Below the pieces are notes generated by a model, which saw nothing but the letters and a program-made list of their open reading frames with translations, was not told the DNA's origin and did no database searches. The position numbers and the translations under genes are program-made. This document shows, one piece after another, positions 22,856 to 34,672 of a stretch of 64,000 nt of DNA. The stretch lies in the NCBI GenBank assembly GCA_000711775.1, contig ARYC01017795.1, positions 1 to 64,000 on the forward strand, given 5' to 3'. The stretch comes from Oxytricha trifallax (Eukaryota > Ciliophora > Spirotrichea > Sporadotrichida > Oxytrichidae). Position 1 is the first letter of the stretch; each line of letters begins with the position of its first letter.

Positions 22856-24670
22856 TATAATTTCTTTCATTTTGTGCATTTGAATCTTTAAATAAACCAA
22901 AAATAATATTTATAATTAATTTATTTTGGAATCTTAAGTTTCGCCAAGGTCCTCGTTATTCCTAAGAGATGATTGTCTGTTTTATGAATTTCGTTAACTA
23001 ATCTCTTTTTTCTTAATGAAATTGTTGAAATTTAATGAATCATATTACTATGATGTACGTTTCTATGTTTGCATTTCAATTTGCCTATTTTAATTTCTCT
23101 CAACAGACTATTTTGATCTTTAACTGGAAGTGCTTTAATTTTATTTTCTCTCAGAAAAAAATGCATCTCTTTGAGCAGTTTAAGGACTTCTAATATAGTT
23201 TCCATATAATATTCTCTATTCATGATTAATTGTACCTTGAGATCTCTCGCTATTTTAACCACTATTATTTGATAATTGAGAGAAAGAATTCTGCTGAGTT
23301 TTATGAAAATCATTCTTGAAAAAGTTATTTTTGGATCTATTTCTAACTTTAATTCTTCGCTTACAATCTCCAAGCATCACTGCATTATTAGAAATAATAC
23401 ACTTATCAATAATTTCTATGTATATTCTGCCTTATATAATCCTAAATATGCAACTTAGCTCTTTCACATAGCATAGGATTTAAGATTCTAAGGTTTTAAT
23501 CAGACTTTTGCTTAATAAAGCAACTTGATCTTTGTATTGTTATATTCCCGTACCAAGATTTAAATTATGATATTCATCATTAAATTCCTATATATCACTA
23601 TCAGAACAGCTACTGCCTGGATTCTAATAATTTTAGATTTCTAGCTTTTACAAATTGAATGTAAACTTATACTGCTCTTCATGAAAATCTCTCTTATCTC
23701 TACTATAATTGAGTTTAATCATGGGTTCATCATTTGCGATAACTTATTGAATATGCATGAGGCATTTATCAAAAGTGGTATTGACATATTAGCCTTTAAT
23801 AACTTAAAGTAAACTATTTTCATCTAAGTATTTAACTTAGTTATTGGAATAATGAGCTACTGCGATATGTTTTAAAGGTTTATGTTCGATTAATGAGGTT
23901 TAATGCTAAACTAGTTTCTTCGGGGATCTAGGCAAACAAAATGTATCTTATTTGAAGATATTTGGGGTTGGACTCACTTTGAACATTTAGTTTGAGGATT
24001 GAGATTTAAATTGGAGTTATCTTATTTATATCTTGTGTGATATTTCATTTTACAGTAAATATAATAGGGTCTGTTAATTTTCAGGTATCTAAATTTATTT
24101 AATCATAGTTTTAAAATCAATTTTTAATCAACAAATTTAAACTTATTATCCCTTAATTTTACAATTAATTCACTTTTTATGATACCTCTTAAGAAGAATC
24201 AGTAGCTTTAAACATAGAAAATTTAGGTTTCTTTGAATTAAAAGTGTGCCCAGAATTGTATAATTATTCGCTTTTAGCAATAAATTCTTGGACAACTTCT
24301 CTTGGCCTAAGTCCCTCTTTTACTATAATCAGGCCACTTTAATTTATCTAGTAAAGCTGCAATATTTGTGAACTAAATAGCGCTTTTTATTCAATCAAAA
24401 TATAATTTAAAAGTCGTTTATATATTAGCATTATCTGCTAATTAATGAATGTCAGTAACTGATTCTCTCTAAGATAAATATAAAAACTATAAGTTAAATT
24501 TTAAAATGATATATTTGCAAGTTTATTTGTTAAAAGCAATTCTTTTGATCTAGCATTGGCTTAATGAATCTAACTGTATTAAGTATCTACAGATAGTTAA
24601 CTTTCTGAAGTAAGTGAAGTATCTCATTAAAGTGCAACTGGTTTCTTGCTTTTTTATATACAAGCTCCAT
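22775..24670 (-). CDS. Unrecognised Gln/Ser/Asn-rich gene
   Basis: The function is unknown. A 404-codon stretch from the ATG at 23986 reads without a TGA, too long for chance at this base composition. It is rich in Gln, Ser and Asn (for example SFSQLSNNSGQNSERSQGTI) with Arg-rich patches, like many ciliate regulatory or nuclear proteins. Upstream on the same strand, further coding pieces in other frames begin at the ATG at 24670 (MELVYKKARNQLHFNEI) and include LRPREVVQEFIAKSEQLYNS; introns or IESs must join them, probably near 24100-24450. The last roughly 30 codons of the open frame run into the MITE at 22672-22855 and end at its internal TGA (22775-22777), so either the element supplies the C-terminus or the true end is upstream. 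Confidence 0.65.
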
Positions 24671-25034
24671 TATTGAAAAATAAAAATAAAAATAAAAGAT
24701 AACCATACAAAGTTCAAAAAGTTTTATATAATTTGAACAATACTAAATCTACTAAATCTATCGATAAAATAAAGTTATTAATTTATTGACACTATATAAT
24801 TTTTAAGTCGAAAAATTTATAAATAATGAATAGTATTGGTCTTGCTTTTTTATGAAACATAAAAATTATATAAAACTTACAATTATGCTTTTATTTGTTT
24901 TATTTTATTGATATTTTTACCCTTGATTCAACTATATTCTCATAAACCTTGACAATTTTAAATTATATTGATAAAATTTTATATTTATAAATAAATTTTG
25001 AACTATATCTATTTTTAAAAATTATATATATATG

Positions 25035-25909
25035 ATTATTAAATAATAATCAGCTAATTTGGTTGAGCCATTATTGATATTATCAGCGAAAGAGATCTTA
25101 TAACTTTTATGATTTCGGTCTATCGCAAACCCGTTTCTATCTAACCTAGAGGTATTTCTAGGGTTGCGACCCGTCTTTAAGATTGATAATTTTGGAAATC
25201 TGCCTTGTTCAAGCATACTTCCTCTGAAATTTGAAGTGTCATCATTTTCATCTTCATCTTGAAGCAGAGGGTTAGATTTGTCCACAGATTTAGATAGCCT
25301 ACTCTCATTATTTATAAATTTAAAATTAAAGAAGGGATTCAATGAGACATTGACTTTTATAATTGTCATAGAGACCAGATCCTTTGATATATTAATCCTT
25401 GGTTGAATAGCTATTTTGAGTATATTCCTGTGACCCTAAGTACCCCCCATTTATAGAATTTCTAGAGTTCCCTACAGGTCCCACTGCCAACTACTCGTGC
25501 TAGTTTTATTAAGTGGAGATGCCATCTGATTTGCGTTTTTAGGAAGGCTGTTTTCGAGAAGACTCCAGCACGTTTAAATCCATTTTCTGATATGAGGAAC
25601 TTGATATGTGTTTATGCTGAGTCGAGGAGTTTTACGAATATTTATCTGAGTTATTGTAAAATAATTGCAATCAATCAAAATATTAAGTTTTAACAATTTC
25701 TTATTTGCTTTAAAATTGTGAACCAAAATTAATCGAATATTTTATAATAAAAAAATAAACTTGATTAATTAAGGGATTTTTGCAATATTCTAGCTATTAC
25801 TTAAATTATTAGAGTTTTCAATGGATGAAGCCGAAGAATTCATAATATTCTCAGAGTATTACAAAGGAGTAGTATTGCTTTTAGATTGCCTTTTTTATTT
25901 TGCGTCCAT
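25035..25909 (-). CDS. Small Ser/Gln/Asn-rich protein, unrecognised
   Basis: Starts at the ATG at 25909 (MDAKQKRQSKSNTTPLQYS). Two IESs fit: 25652-25794 (pointer TATT), and 25301-25352 (pointer ACT); after both removals the reading runs through a Ser/Gln-rich middle (SSTQHKHISSSSYQKMDLNV) into a charged C-terminal part with SILKTGRNPRNTSRLDRNGF and HKSYKISFAD. The KISF motif resembles the RVxF docking site of protein phosphatase 1, but this is a weak inference from four residues. The 3' end is uncertain because no TGA appears soon after ADYYLI; another IES or the MDS end may lie there. Confidence 0.6.
25301..25352 (-). other. IES (52 bp), pointer ACT
   Basis: ACT at 25301-25303 and 25353-25355. 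Removal joins LYDNYKS to RLSKSVDKSNPLLQDEDEND and changes the frame as needed. Confidence 0.65.
25652..25794 (-). other. IES (143 bp), pointer TATT
   Basis: TATT at 25652-25655 and 25795-25798. Removal joins ENSNNLSN to NSDKYSQNSS and skips a strongly A+T-rich stretch. Confidence 0.7.
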
Positions 25910-26044
25910 TTTATGCTACTCGATGTGATTTTTCAATTAAATTGTTTATATAAATTAAAACATTAATGATAAAAATACTGTAGTGATTAGTTAATAAATA
26001 TTCATCAGAATAATAATTATAATAATAAGTATTTTTATTAAAAA

Positions 26045-26638
26045 ATGGCACAAAACTTTTTGCAACAGAGTAAGTTATTAAATAAAGACTTAAACTTTCC
26101 TATAAAAATAGATAGAGCTAGTAACTATTCAACATTGAACAATCAGTATTAATTTAATAATAAAGTTTAAATATAATTTATTAATATATTGTGAATGATG
26201 TGATTCCAGATAAGAATTTCATTGAGACTGTGGAAGACTATCAACCCAAGGTACTATAAAATTTATCATTTGCGAGCAACGACATAGTTTATCAATCTTT
26301 TTATTTGGGAAAAGAAGCTCAAGCAGCAAACCTTTTTCTTATTAAATTTGACATTGTAATAAATTTCTTTACAGATAAACATGGAGTTAATTAAAAAAAT
26401 AATGAATGAAGTTGGGATGCAGAGCCCTGATGAGAGAGTGTACAAATTAATAAGTGTGATTGTGGAAGCCTAACTTTTGAAAATAATTGAGGAAGTGAAG
26501 CAAGTCAACATTCAAACTCAAAAAGAACCATTCAAGACTCATTTCAGCTTCGAAGATCTGCAGAAAGCAATGGAAGAGTTTGGAATTGCACTTAGGAGAC
26601 CACCTTACATTGAAGATAAAATGAAGATCAAAAAGTGA
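26045..26638 (+). CDS. TAF10: TFIID/SAGA subunit TAF10
   Basis: A histone-fold subunit shared by TFIID and SAGA, acting in the nucleus in RNA polymerase II initiation. NFIETVEDYQPK matches the family's FL..LEDYTPTIP opening; VGMQSPDERVYKLISVIVEA matches the second helix (DPRIIRLISLAAQKF); the C-terminal HFSFEDLQKAMEEFGIALRRPPY matches TMEDLTPALSEYGINVKKPHYF. A GT-AG intron at 26251-26374 (124 bp) and a small IES (26156-26193) restore 144 codons. The conserved Pro after DYQP is followed by KINMELIKKI rather than TIPDAV, a small divergence. The 143-residue length is near the fold's minimum. Confidence 0.9.
26156..26193 (+). other. IES (38 or 35 bp), pointer AAT, in TAF10
   Basis: AAT at 26156-26158 (or 26159-26161) is repeated at 26194-26196. 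Removal joins NNQYQF to NDVIPDKNFIE and skips a TGA. Confidence 0.72.
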
Positions 26639-26828
26639 AGAGATAGAAATGCTATAAGTGGATTGCTATTTTATTTTTGTTGAAAAATTCAAATGATGTT
26701 TGTTGCATTAAATAGTATAGTTTGATAAATAATTAATTGACATATAGGTAAATTAATAAAATTAAGAGTACTCAACCTCATTTGAATGTTATAAAACATC
26801 ACGTATAAATTCTATGTTTTTTTATCAA

Positions 26829-29723
26829 TCATATTTAAAGTGCAGAATTATCCCCAACTACTACATTTATTGAAGGTTCTTAACCATCTTAAATTTACTA
26901 TTAAGGTTTTAAAATGTCTGATTTTTCAGCTTTGTTTTGGCTCTTATTCTTATGAAGAGACTTTTCCTATTTAGAAATAGCCTTGTCAATCATAACTCTT
27001 ATTTATTCAGGTTAAGGAGCGAAAGAAAAAAATAGTGATAAACTGCCTATTCCATCAATAATCTTTGGTTCTTTTGTTTTAATCTTTTTCATATGAAGAG
27101 CTACAGATTAAATGGATTTCAGTTTATTTTGAGGAGCAATTTGTTAGACATCTCCCTTTTAAAAATAATTAGAAAATTATTTAACTTTTGTTGTTAGGGT
27201 AAACTACTAATGGCTTGTTTCAATTAAGGCTACTTTGAGCTTTTTGCCTAATCCTTAGATTTAGCTGATTTTCCTTGATTCTATGATATACTCTAAATTT
27301 CTTTCTCACTGGCTTTCAGTCCTAATTTCTTCTCAAGTTTCCTTAGAATTGAAATATATTTCTCTATTCTAGGATCTATTCCTTCATTAGTGTGCAATTC
27401 AATGAACTTTATAATGAAAAGAAGCTTAGACCTCTAGAAGTACAGTTTTACAAATTCTTCCCTTATACTATCAGTCAATAAACTTAGCTTCTTAAGCTTA
27501 GCCTTGATAGCTTTGCCAGTAGCTTTCATACAAGCTCTTGACATGATATCTCTCTAAATATCCCAAGCTTTTCGCAATAAATCTATCCTAAAGACATCTA
27601 GCATTTGCTGTTCTTTAAAGAAACTCTAGATCAAAAGCATTCGAGAGTAAAATCTATTGAAAACTCTTATTAATTCGAAAGAACTAGAAGTTTCTTCAAG
27701 AAATGTCTTCAGGATGTTTTAAGATCTTCCTGTATTATGATCAAACTTTACTGAACCCAGGAAATTAAAACAGCTATAAAGGTTATTTAAATATGTAACA
27801 AATCTAACTTTTTTAATTATTTCTAAAGTCTAACTTCTTTTGTACTACCTCTCCTTAAATATGATCTTTTAAAGCTCTTTAAAATTCTATTTTAGCATTA
27901 TGATTTAAATTTTTCTAGATTTCTCAAGCCTCTTTGTTTTTCGAATCTCTGTCTTTGCTTATAAAATGCATTTGCAAGATTCAATTAAATTATCCATTCT
28001 CGAACTTTATTCTTATTTTCAAATTTTTCTTTAAATTCTTACTTAAACTCATTCCTCTATACAAATTAAAAATGTGATTTAAATCTTACCTTAATTTTTA
28101 AAATTTGCCACTTATTTAGCAAGAAAACCTTTTTCTTATAATTTTACATATCAGAATCCCGTTTTCTCTGCAAAGCTTTTTAAATTCTATCTTCATTATC
28201 ATCAATTTTAGATTTTAATTGCTCAAGCTATGTATAATTCCACATGTTCACTATTTCCTTATTTTTTGCAATCAAATTGACGTCTACGCCTCTTTGCACA
28301 CTTTGATTTCTTTTCTTCTTTAGCTGATCTATATAGTCAAAGAAATCTGTATGCTGGCCTCTATCGTCTGATAAATCTCTCACCTTTCTTTAAATTAAAG
28401 CTTTGAACTTGCTCTGTAAATTTGATTTGACTCCTTTTTAAGTGTCTCCAGTTAGAAACATGCTTATGTCATTTGTTTCTTTAGGAGGTGGGTTTAATAA
28501 AAAAGTTAATATACCATGTTCTTATCACGCTAATCATCTTTTGGGAATAAAATTTTTAATACAAAGTTGCACCCTGAATCAGAATAGACTGCAACATATA
28601 GAAATTGCTAAAGATAGAATGGATCGACTGAGTCTAATTATACAGAAGCAACTTTATGAAACTACTTCTCGCAGTTATTTTAACTGGGCTACTTATTTCT
28701 TCTTGATAAGAAAAACTTCAAGTCATTTTTTTTAGATGCCTTATCATCTGGAAATTCAAGAAGCAATTTACATGGAGGTACTTTGCCTTGAATGTGTATC
28801 TTAAGATATTAAGTAGTTCCAGGAAGAATTTCCATAATTTTCTTATCATTCTTGTCCAAATTGATATGAAGGTCATCTCCGCAAATCAAATTTGTTGCTT
28901 TGTACTATAGAACTTTAATTTCATTCTGAGCTTTAGTGATTAATTCAGCACAGTCTACTCCCTTAAAACTTATACCATATATATAATAATAAATAGCACT
29001 TTGATAGTCGATTGGATCAATTACAATTTCATCCCCTTTAGTTCTTTCTTAGTATTCGATTTCCCCATTATAACTGTCCTCATTTAAATCCCCTATACTT
29101 AACACATTTCCTGTGCCAAAGTTTCTGCCAGTCATTAAGCCCTTAAACTACTTTTTAGGACTTTCAGCTCCTTTGTAACTATTGAAAAACTTACTATAAT
29201 TTGTTGACATGAATGTCAACTTGTTAAATTAATCCCCAACTAGCTTATTCTAATTCTCAGTTAAAACTGATATCTAACTCTAGATGTCGTTTTTTGGAAT
29301 TGTGAAATTTTCTAAGTATTTTGGGGTAAGACTTGCTGTCATATTTTTGGGAGAGTATTTACTCTCATTTAGCAAAGTTTAAGAAAAGTTTTAAGAGTAG
29401 TTCACAGTCTAATTTGGATTTAAGCCAGATTTAACAAAAGAATTATTCTATTATTACTGATAAATGTTTCTTGAAAATGACTGCAAAAGATTCTTTTTAT
29501 TTGAAGAATTAAAGTTTGTAAAAGTTCGGTTTAATTAATCATTTAATTTCAAATTCTTTCCTGGTGACGCAGCACTTTCTCTTTGTTTTAATGACGACTT
29601 AATTTTCCTTTTTCTTAATTTTGATTGAAGTCTAGACACTAAATTGTCCTACATATTACTATGGGTATTTGAATTATTGATAACAATATTCCTTCTTTGA
29701 TGGTTTTACTGATCATTCAACAT
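26829..29723 (-). CDS. Large unrecognised gene, basic and helix-rich
   Basis: I do not recognise the protein. It begins MLNDQQNHQRRNIVI at 29723 with a Ser/Asn/Gln-rich region. A folded-looking part follows (TPKYLENFTIPKNDIQS..., then LKIHIQGKVPPCKLLLEFPD, which resembles a beta-sandwich or lipid-binding strand pattern). After it come long basic helices (KALQRKRDSDMQNYKKKVFL, RQRFEKQRGLRNLEKF), and the protein ends SINVVVGDNSALQI before the TGA at 26831-26829. IESs at 28468-28721 (pointer GTCATTT) and 27140-27186 (pointer TTTGTT), and a 33 bp GT-AG intron at 28057-28089, restore the frame; one more break near 27760-27790 is unresolved. It spans about 2.9 kb. It is probably a macronuclear-destined gene, given its clean IESs. 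Confidence 0.75.
27140..27186 (-). other. IES (47 bp), pointer TTTGTT
   Basis: TTTGTT at 27140-27145 and 27187-27192. Removal joins ISSLPQQ to QIAPQNKLKSIQSVALH. Confidence 0.8.
28468..28721 (-). other. IES (254 bp), pointer GTCATTT
   Basis: A 7-bp repeat GTCATTT at 28468-28474 and 28722-28728. Removal joins DDKASKKND to ISMFLTGDTQKGVKS. The insert is open in several frames by chance, including a 97-codon plus-strand frame that I treat as spurious. Confidence 0.85.
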
Positions 29724-31535
29724 CTCCTGCAATTTTGTCTTGAAACTTTGGGATAGTTTTTTTTAAATATATTTCCTATTTAACGAATATTTTATTAATA
29801 CTTTATCAAAATATTAGCAAAAGATTTTTTACGGTAATTTTTTTACTGAATTGTTTTATTGTATAGCTTTAAAGTCTTATCAACTTATACTTTTAAAAAA
29901 AAGATATCAATTAATTCTTAATTTTTAAAGCTTATTTCATAATAAATTTTAAGTGAGAAGATAATTCATCTCTAAATTAAAATGCTTTTAAAACTTGAAA
30001 TTAATTAAAATAATATTCAAATTATAAGAAAATAAATATAAATGATTTACATATTTATTATATATTTCAAATTACAAAGACTATCAAACATATATTTTAA
30101 CCCATTTGTAATAAAAATTAAATTTAAATTTATGATAATATATATTTAAATTTATAATCGCCCAACTTTCATTTTAATTCTAACGAATATTAATTGTGTT
30201 TCTTGAAATAGACCTACTGTTTTACCTTTCATTTTAGCTTTGTGAATACTCTGATGGTTTCTTCTGCAAATGTGTGGTGCCAGGTCGATAGAAACTTGAT
30301 TTTGTATCATTAATTTAATTGAAGCCTGCGGTCATATATGACCCCACAGAATTCCTGCTTTGAAACATTTTCTAAACCAATTGTGATATTTCATTTGAAT
30401 ACTCATATTAAAAGATTAGGGTTTACTTCATTTATTGAGGATTATTGGTTGACTCATTTAATTAAGTAGAGAAGGCAGATATGTTAATCTAAGAACTATC
30501 TAGGCGACTATTATTAATTGAAACTTTTCTTTTATCGAATTAACTGTTTCTCTTAAACATCACTCCGCTTTGATTAGGTTAATCTGAAATCTTGTTTATT
30601 TTTGTTTGTTTTTTATAACTGTCTCTTGTTAGTCTATTACATTAAATAATTCAATACTTTTTTTATAATGATAGTTTTACATATAATTAGAAACAATCTA
30701 TTACCCATAGATGTATCATTAATTTTATCTTAATCTTATAAAAGCATGTTTTAAGTGCCAGAACTGTTATAAAACGATTAATGCCTCATCTAAGAATTAC
30801 TCACCCTTATTTTTTAATTAACTTAGAGTGAATCTTAATTTTTATCTGACACTTTGTCCACAAGTTATTGTTAAATTAGTTCTTTTTTCAAGTTCATGTT
30901 TAATTTAATAAAAATTAATTCCAAATCATATAAATCTAAAATTTACATTTTAACTATCAATTACATAAAAACTCACAAAGGGTTTTACAGTTTCGAAATA
31001 TATAGAAATTATATGATTTATAGTCAAATTAGCTGATGTATACCTGGTTGAATCTTACAAAAAATTTAACTAAGAAAACACACATGGGTCTTAACCTGGC
31101 TGCTGCTTAATTTTCTGAATAAAAATAAAACTATGAGAATAGTAACTAATAAATCACTATAATATCTAATCAATAAAACGGTATGTTATAAATTTATATG
31201 AAAACAGCTGCTCTGGTTATAAGCTCTAACGTTCCAAATATTTAGTCATTCAATATTACAAAAATATGAGTATTTTATTTTAATTAAATCAATATTAGGA
31301 TTGTATTTAGTAATAAGTAGCTGCTTAAATAAACCTTAAATTCTTATGGTACTGACTTATATGCTTTAAAATAAGTGTAAATAAATAATTCTTTATCAAT
31401 CAATTAATTTACAATAGATTTTTTTAGATTTCTCATCAACAACTGACTAATTTGATTGATTGATAATTGCAGAATTTTTAATTTGATATTAAAGCTATTC
31501 CAAAATGTTATTTATAGTTGTATATTGATATTTAT
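29724..31535. other. AT-rich spacer, no gene seen
   Basis: About 1.8 kb with no convincing coding region. A small palindrome GGTCATATATGACC lies near 30329. Otherwise I see only A+T-rich sequence. Confidence 0.55.
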
Positions 31536-32551
31536 TCAGCAGCAACTTGACCTGTTATTATTAGTATTATGTGAATTTTGTTTCTTAAAGCTGCTTCTGC
31601 TTAATACACTGCTTAATATATTATCTTTTTTGAATTAAATTAATACTTTGATTGAGAAATGCATATAAATATTGTTTTAGATTATAATAAACCTGATAAA
31701 ACTACTTCTCATCTATGTTTCTTGATCATTTTTGCCAAATTTTATTGCTCCATTAGCTCCACCAATACTTTAAGGGAGTAAGTTAGATGACAGAATAAAC
31801 TTTTATTCTCTGATTAAACCTTTCTTGGCTAGTTCAGCGAATGCCATTTCTACACTAAGCCCTTCTTTAGCTGAAGTTTCATAGAATAATGAATTTTTAC
31901 CGCATACATTCTCACACCATTCTTATGCTTGTAAAATTAAATTTGACAATTTCAAAAAAGTTAAAAAAGACTATCTATACTAATTGTTACTATTTAAACT
32001 GCTTCTCTAGTGTCAATTTTTCTGTCATACTCCTTATCAATTTTATTACCAAGAATCATAAAAGGGAAATTATTGACATCCTCAGGCCCAGCATTCTCAA
32101 TAAACCCCTCCCTCCATTTATTCATATTCTCAAACGAATTGGGGTTAGTTATATCATAACATAAACAGCAGCAATCTGCCCCTCTGTAAAATGCGTAGCC
32201 TAGCGACTGAAATTTCTCTTGACCTGCTGTATCCCAAATTTACAGAGTTACTGACACGCCATCAATCTAAATTTCCTTCTTAGAGAAGTCTGCACCAATT
32301 GTTGGTTTTGCATTGCCAACAATTTTGCCATTTAAGAACTAAACTTAGCTAACTTATATATAAATGAAATAGGTAATTGAAGAATTATAAATATTTTCAT
32401 ATTAGAATAATGAGTTATGAAATAATTTATTAGTATAACAAACATTTCTTATGAAAATCATATAAAGTAATGTTTATTACAGTAGAGTGGTCTTGCCAAC
32501 ACCTGAATCACCAAGGATGACAATTTTCAGAAAATTCTTCTTTTTCGACAT
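31536..32551 (-). CDS. Rab7-like small GTPase
   Basis: A Rab GTPase of the late endosomal/phagosomal Rab7 type. All G motifs are present: P-loop GDSGVGKT, effector region [13 protein letters not shown], switch [35 protein letters not shown] (G4) and ETSAKEG (G5). The [23 protein letters not shown] stretch is what points to Rab7. The protein ends NNNRSSCC directly before TGA, a double-Cys geranylgeranylation signal. A 132 bp insert (32349-32480) fits a GT-AG intron, with an IES with pointer TAA giving the same protein; an IES with pointer TTA (31923-31993) lies between G4 and G5. The result, 270 residues, is about 60 longer than usual Rab7, so another in-frame IES may remain between 31560 and 31720. 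Confidence 0.92.
31923..31993 (-). other. IES (71 bp), pointer TTA, in Rab7-like gene
   Basis: TTA at 31923-31925 and 31994-31996. Removal joins KIDTREAV to [20 protein letters not shown]. Confidence 0.82.
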
Positions 32552-32711
32552 AAATTAAATTCTATAATTTATAATTTTAATCAATTAAGTTATTGTAATT
32601 CTTAATATTTTCAAGATCTCACTTCTCTATAATTTAAGTTATTTTTGAAAACATTTTAATTTTGATTTTGTTTTTTCGAAATCTAATTAGAAAATTGTCT
32701 ATCTTTTTTTC

Positions 32712-34515
32712 TCACTTTTCTTTCTTACTCTATTCCAAAGCCTACCTCATTAGTTACTCTTCTAAGTCATCCTCCTCTTCATCATAAACCTAATTCCTTT
32801 TACTATTTTTATTTGTTCTCTTTACTTCCACTACTTCTTCTTCTCCATAACTATCGTCTTCTACAATTACTGGATTTTTCTTACCTCGAGTCACTCTTTT
32901 ATTATCATTTTTAGGAATGTCGGAGTTTCTTGTTAATTTTTTATGGTTTCGTGAACTGGATTGACTGTTCTTACCATGATTTGATCTTGAATTTGAGGAT
33001 TTTACAGCTTATTAACTGGTAGAATTTTTAGTCAGGCGCTTGGATTTATGTCTAACTACATCCCTTGAATTTTATTAACTGCTTTCTTCTTCATCAGAAA
33101 AACTGTCACTCTCTGATTTTTCATCAGAATCTTGATCATCTGCTATAAAATCACTTTCTTCTTCGTCGTCGTAATCATCTTTTAAAACATATTTGGGGGC
33201 AGTTTTAGACTATACTTCTCTAGTGCTTCTAATATTTGCTGGATTGCTTCTTGAACTTGAGGAAGCCAAATTTTATTTTACGTTTCGAGTCTACTGTTAA
33301 TTTGATTTGGAATTTGTAGCATTTTTAGGTGGATTAAATACGGTACCAAAGTTTCTTCGTTTGTTAGGCTGTTCATAATATTCATCTGGTGCTATCAATG
33401 TGTCTTCAAATTGAGCTATAGGGGCTCTTACTCTCACTTCATTTTCTTGCCCCGAAACCCCTTCACGAGCGAGTTAAGCTTGTAGTCTTTTGGCCTCTTC
33501 GTGATCTTATTCTTCTTGCATAGCTTTAGTGATCGCTCTCTCATTTTCAAGGTTACGATGATCTCTCTAATTAGCTTAGCGTTTCAGTTAACCCACCAAA
33601 GCTTATTTTTCTTTTGTTGTTTCCTTAGACTTAGAATAACCTCGAATGTTATCATTCTATAAAGCAATAATTAAGACACTTATTGTTAAATATTAGGAAA
33701 AGAGAAAGAATCAATAGTAGTAATCTTCGTAATCTTATTCTGTAATTACCTTTTAAGGAAATTTGTCATCCTTCTACTTGCTCTAGTTTCCTTAATTTGT
33801 TGCCGTTTAATTAAAATTCGACCCTCCCTATTTCTAGAATATCTGATTGATGTTTCTCCCAACTTGCTTCTCCTCCTCCTTTTGGAATCGTTCAAGTTCG
33901 TTCTTAACTCTATCTTTCTGCATTTCTTTGATCACTGAGCAAGTATCAGAGATTTTATGAGCTCTCATTTCACTATTACGAATTTGACTTCCACAATCAG
34001 GGCATTTCTAAGTTTTACTGCCACAAAATACTATATGATCATCATACTTAGGTCCTTGGGGCATTATCAGCTCACAATACTTGCACTCTTTAGGTTTCAT
34101 TTCACAATATTGTTAGTGCTCATTCAAAATCATCTTCTCGCATTCAAAGTCATTACAAAATTCGCACATAACCTATGTATGAACACTTTAGTAATCATGA
34201 CAATGAAGGAAAATAGGTTAAAATTAGATTTATTTAGATTAGGAAATTTACGATATTCAGGACATCGTTGAATCCCTTTTCAGTTCAAATTGCTATTTTA
34301 CTTACAATAGAGTGAAATTCCTTTTCATGTTGATCTTTCTCTATTTTTGGGACTATTTCATTGCACTGCCCACACTTATAGTTATTCCTTATACACCCAA
34401 TCTCATGAATTCTGAATTTGCTCATTTCAATGGGCTTTTTGCAATTACTGCAAACCTTAGTAGCCTCGTTTTAGATTGGCTGCAATACTTATTGTTCAGT
34501 TGAAAGCGTCTCCAT
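32712..34515 (-). CDS. TRAF-type zinc-finger protein (TRAFD1-like)
   Basis: A protein with an array of Cys/His fingers of the TRAF/XAF1/TRAFD1 kind: KVCSNCKKPIEMSKFRIHEI, GCIRNNYKCGQCNEIVP, MCEFCNDFECEKMILNEHQQ, YCEMKPKECKYCELIMP, FCGSKTQKCPDCGSQI. Such arrays bind proteins or RNA in regulatory roles; the ciliate function is unknown. A long disordered tail follows, rich in Asn/Ser/Arg with acidic blocks (DDYDDEEESDFIADDQDSDE) and a basic SRNHKKLTRN stretch, ending ALEQSKKEK-stop. A GT-AG intron (33657-33749) is clear. A further intron/IES region at about 34195-34310, between finger pairs, is needed but not resolved exactly. The start MET at 34515 is the first ATG in frame. Confidence 0.85.
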
Positions 34516-34672
34516 TATAAAACTATTATTTTGCTAAAAAATTCTGCGAAAGTATTGATAAATGCTAAAATATTATTAATATATTTAGCTATTCAAAATT
34601 AGACATTCAAGTTAAAGGATTAATCAGGAGTATAAATAATTCAAGCTATTCAAAATTCAAATATTAATAAAC

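Noticed and set aside
28442..28735. Plus-strand 97-codon frame.
   Set aside because: It coincides with an IES defined by the 7-bp repeat GTCATTT in the minus-strand gene; its translation has no protein-like features.
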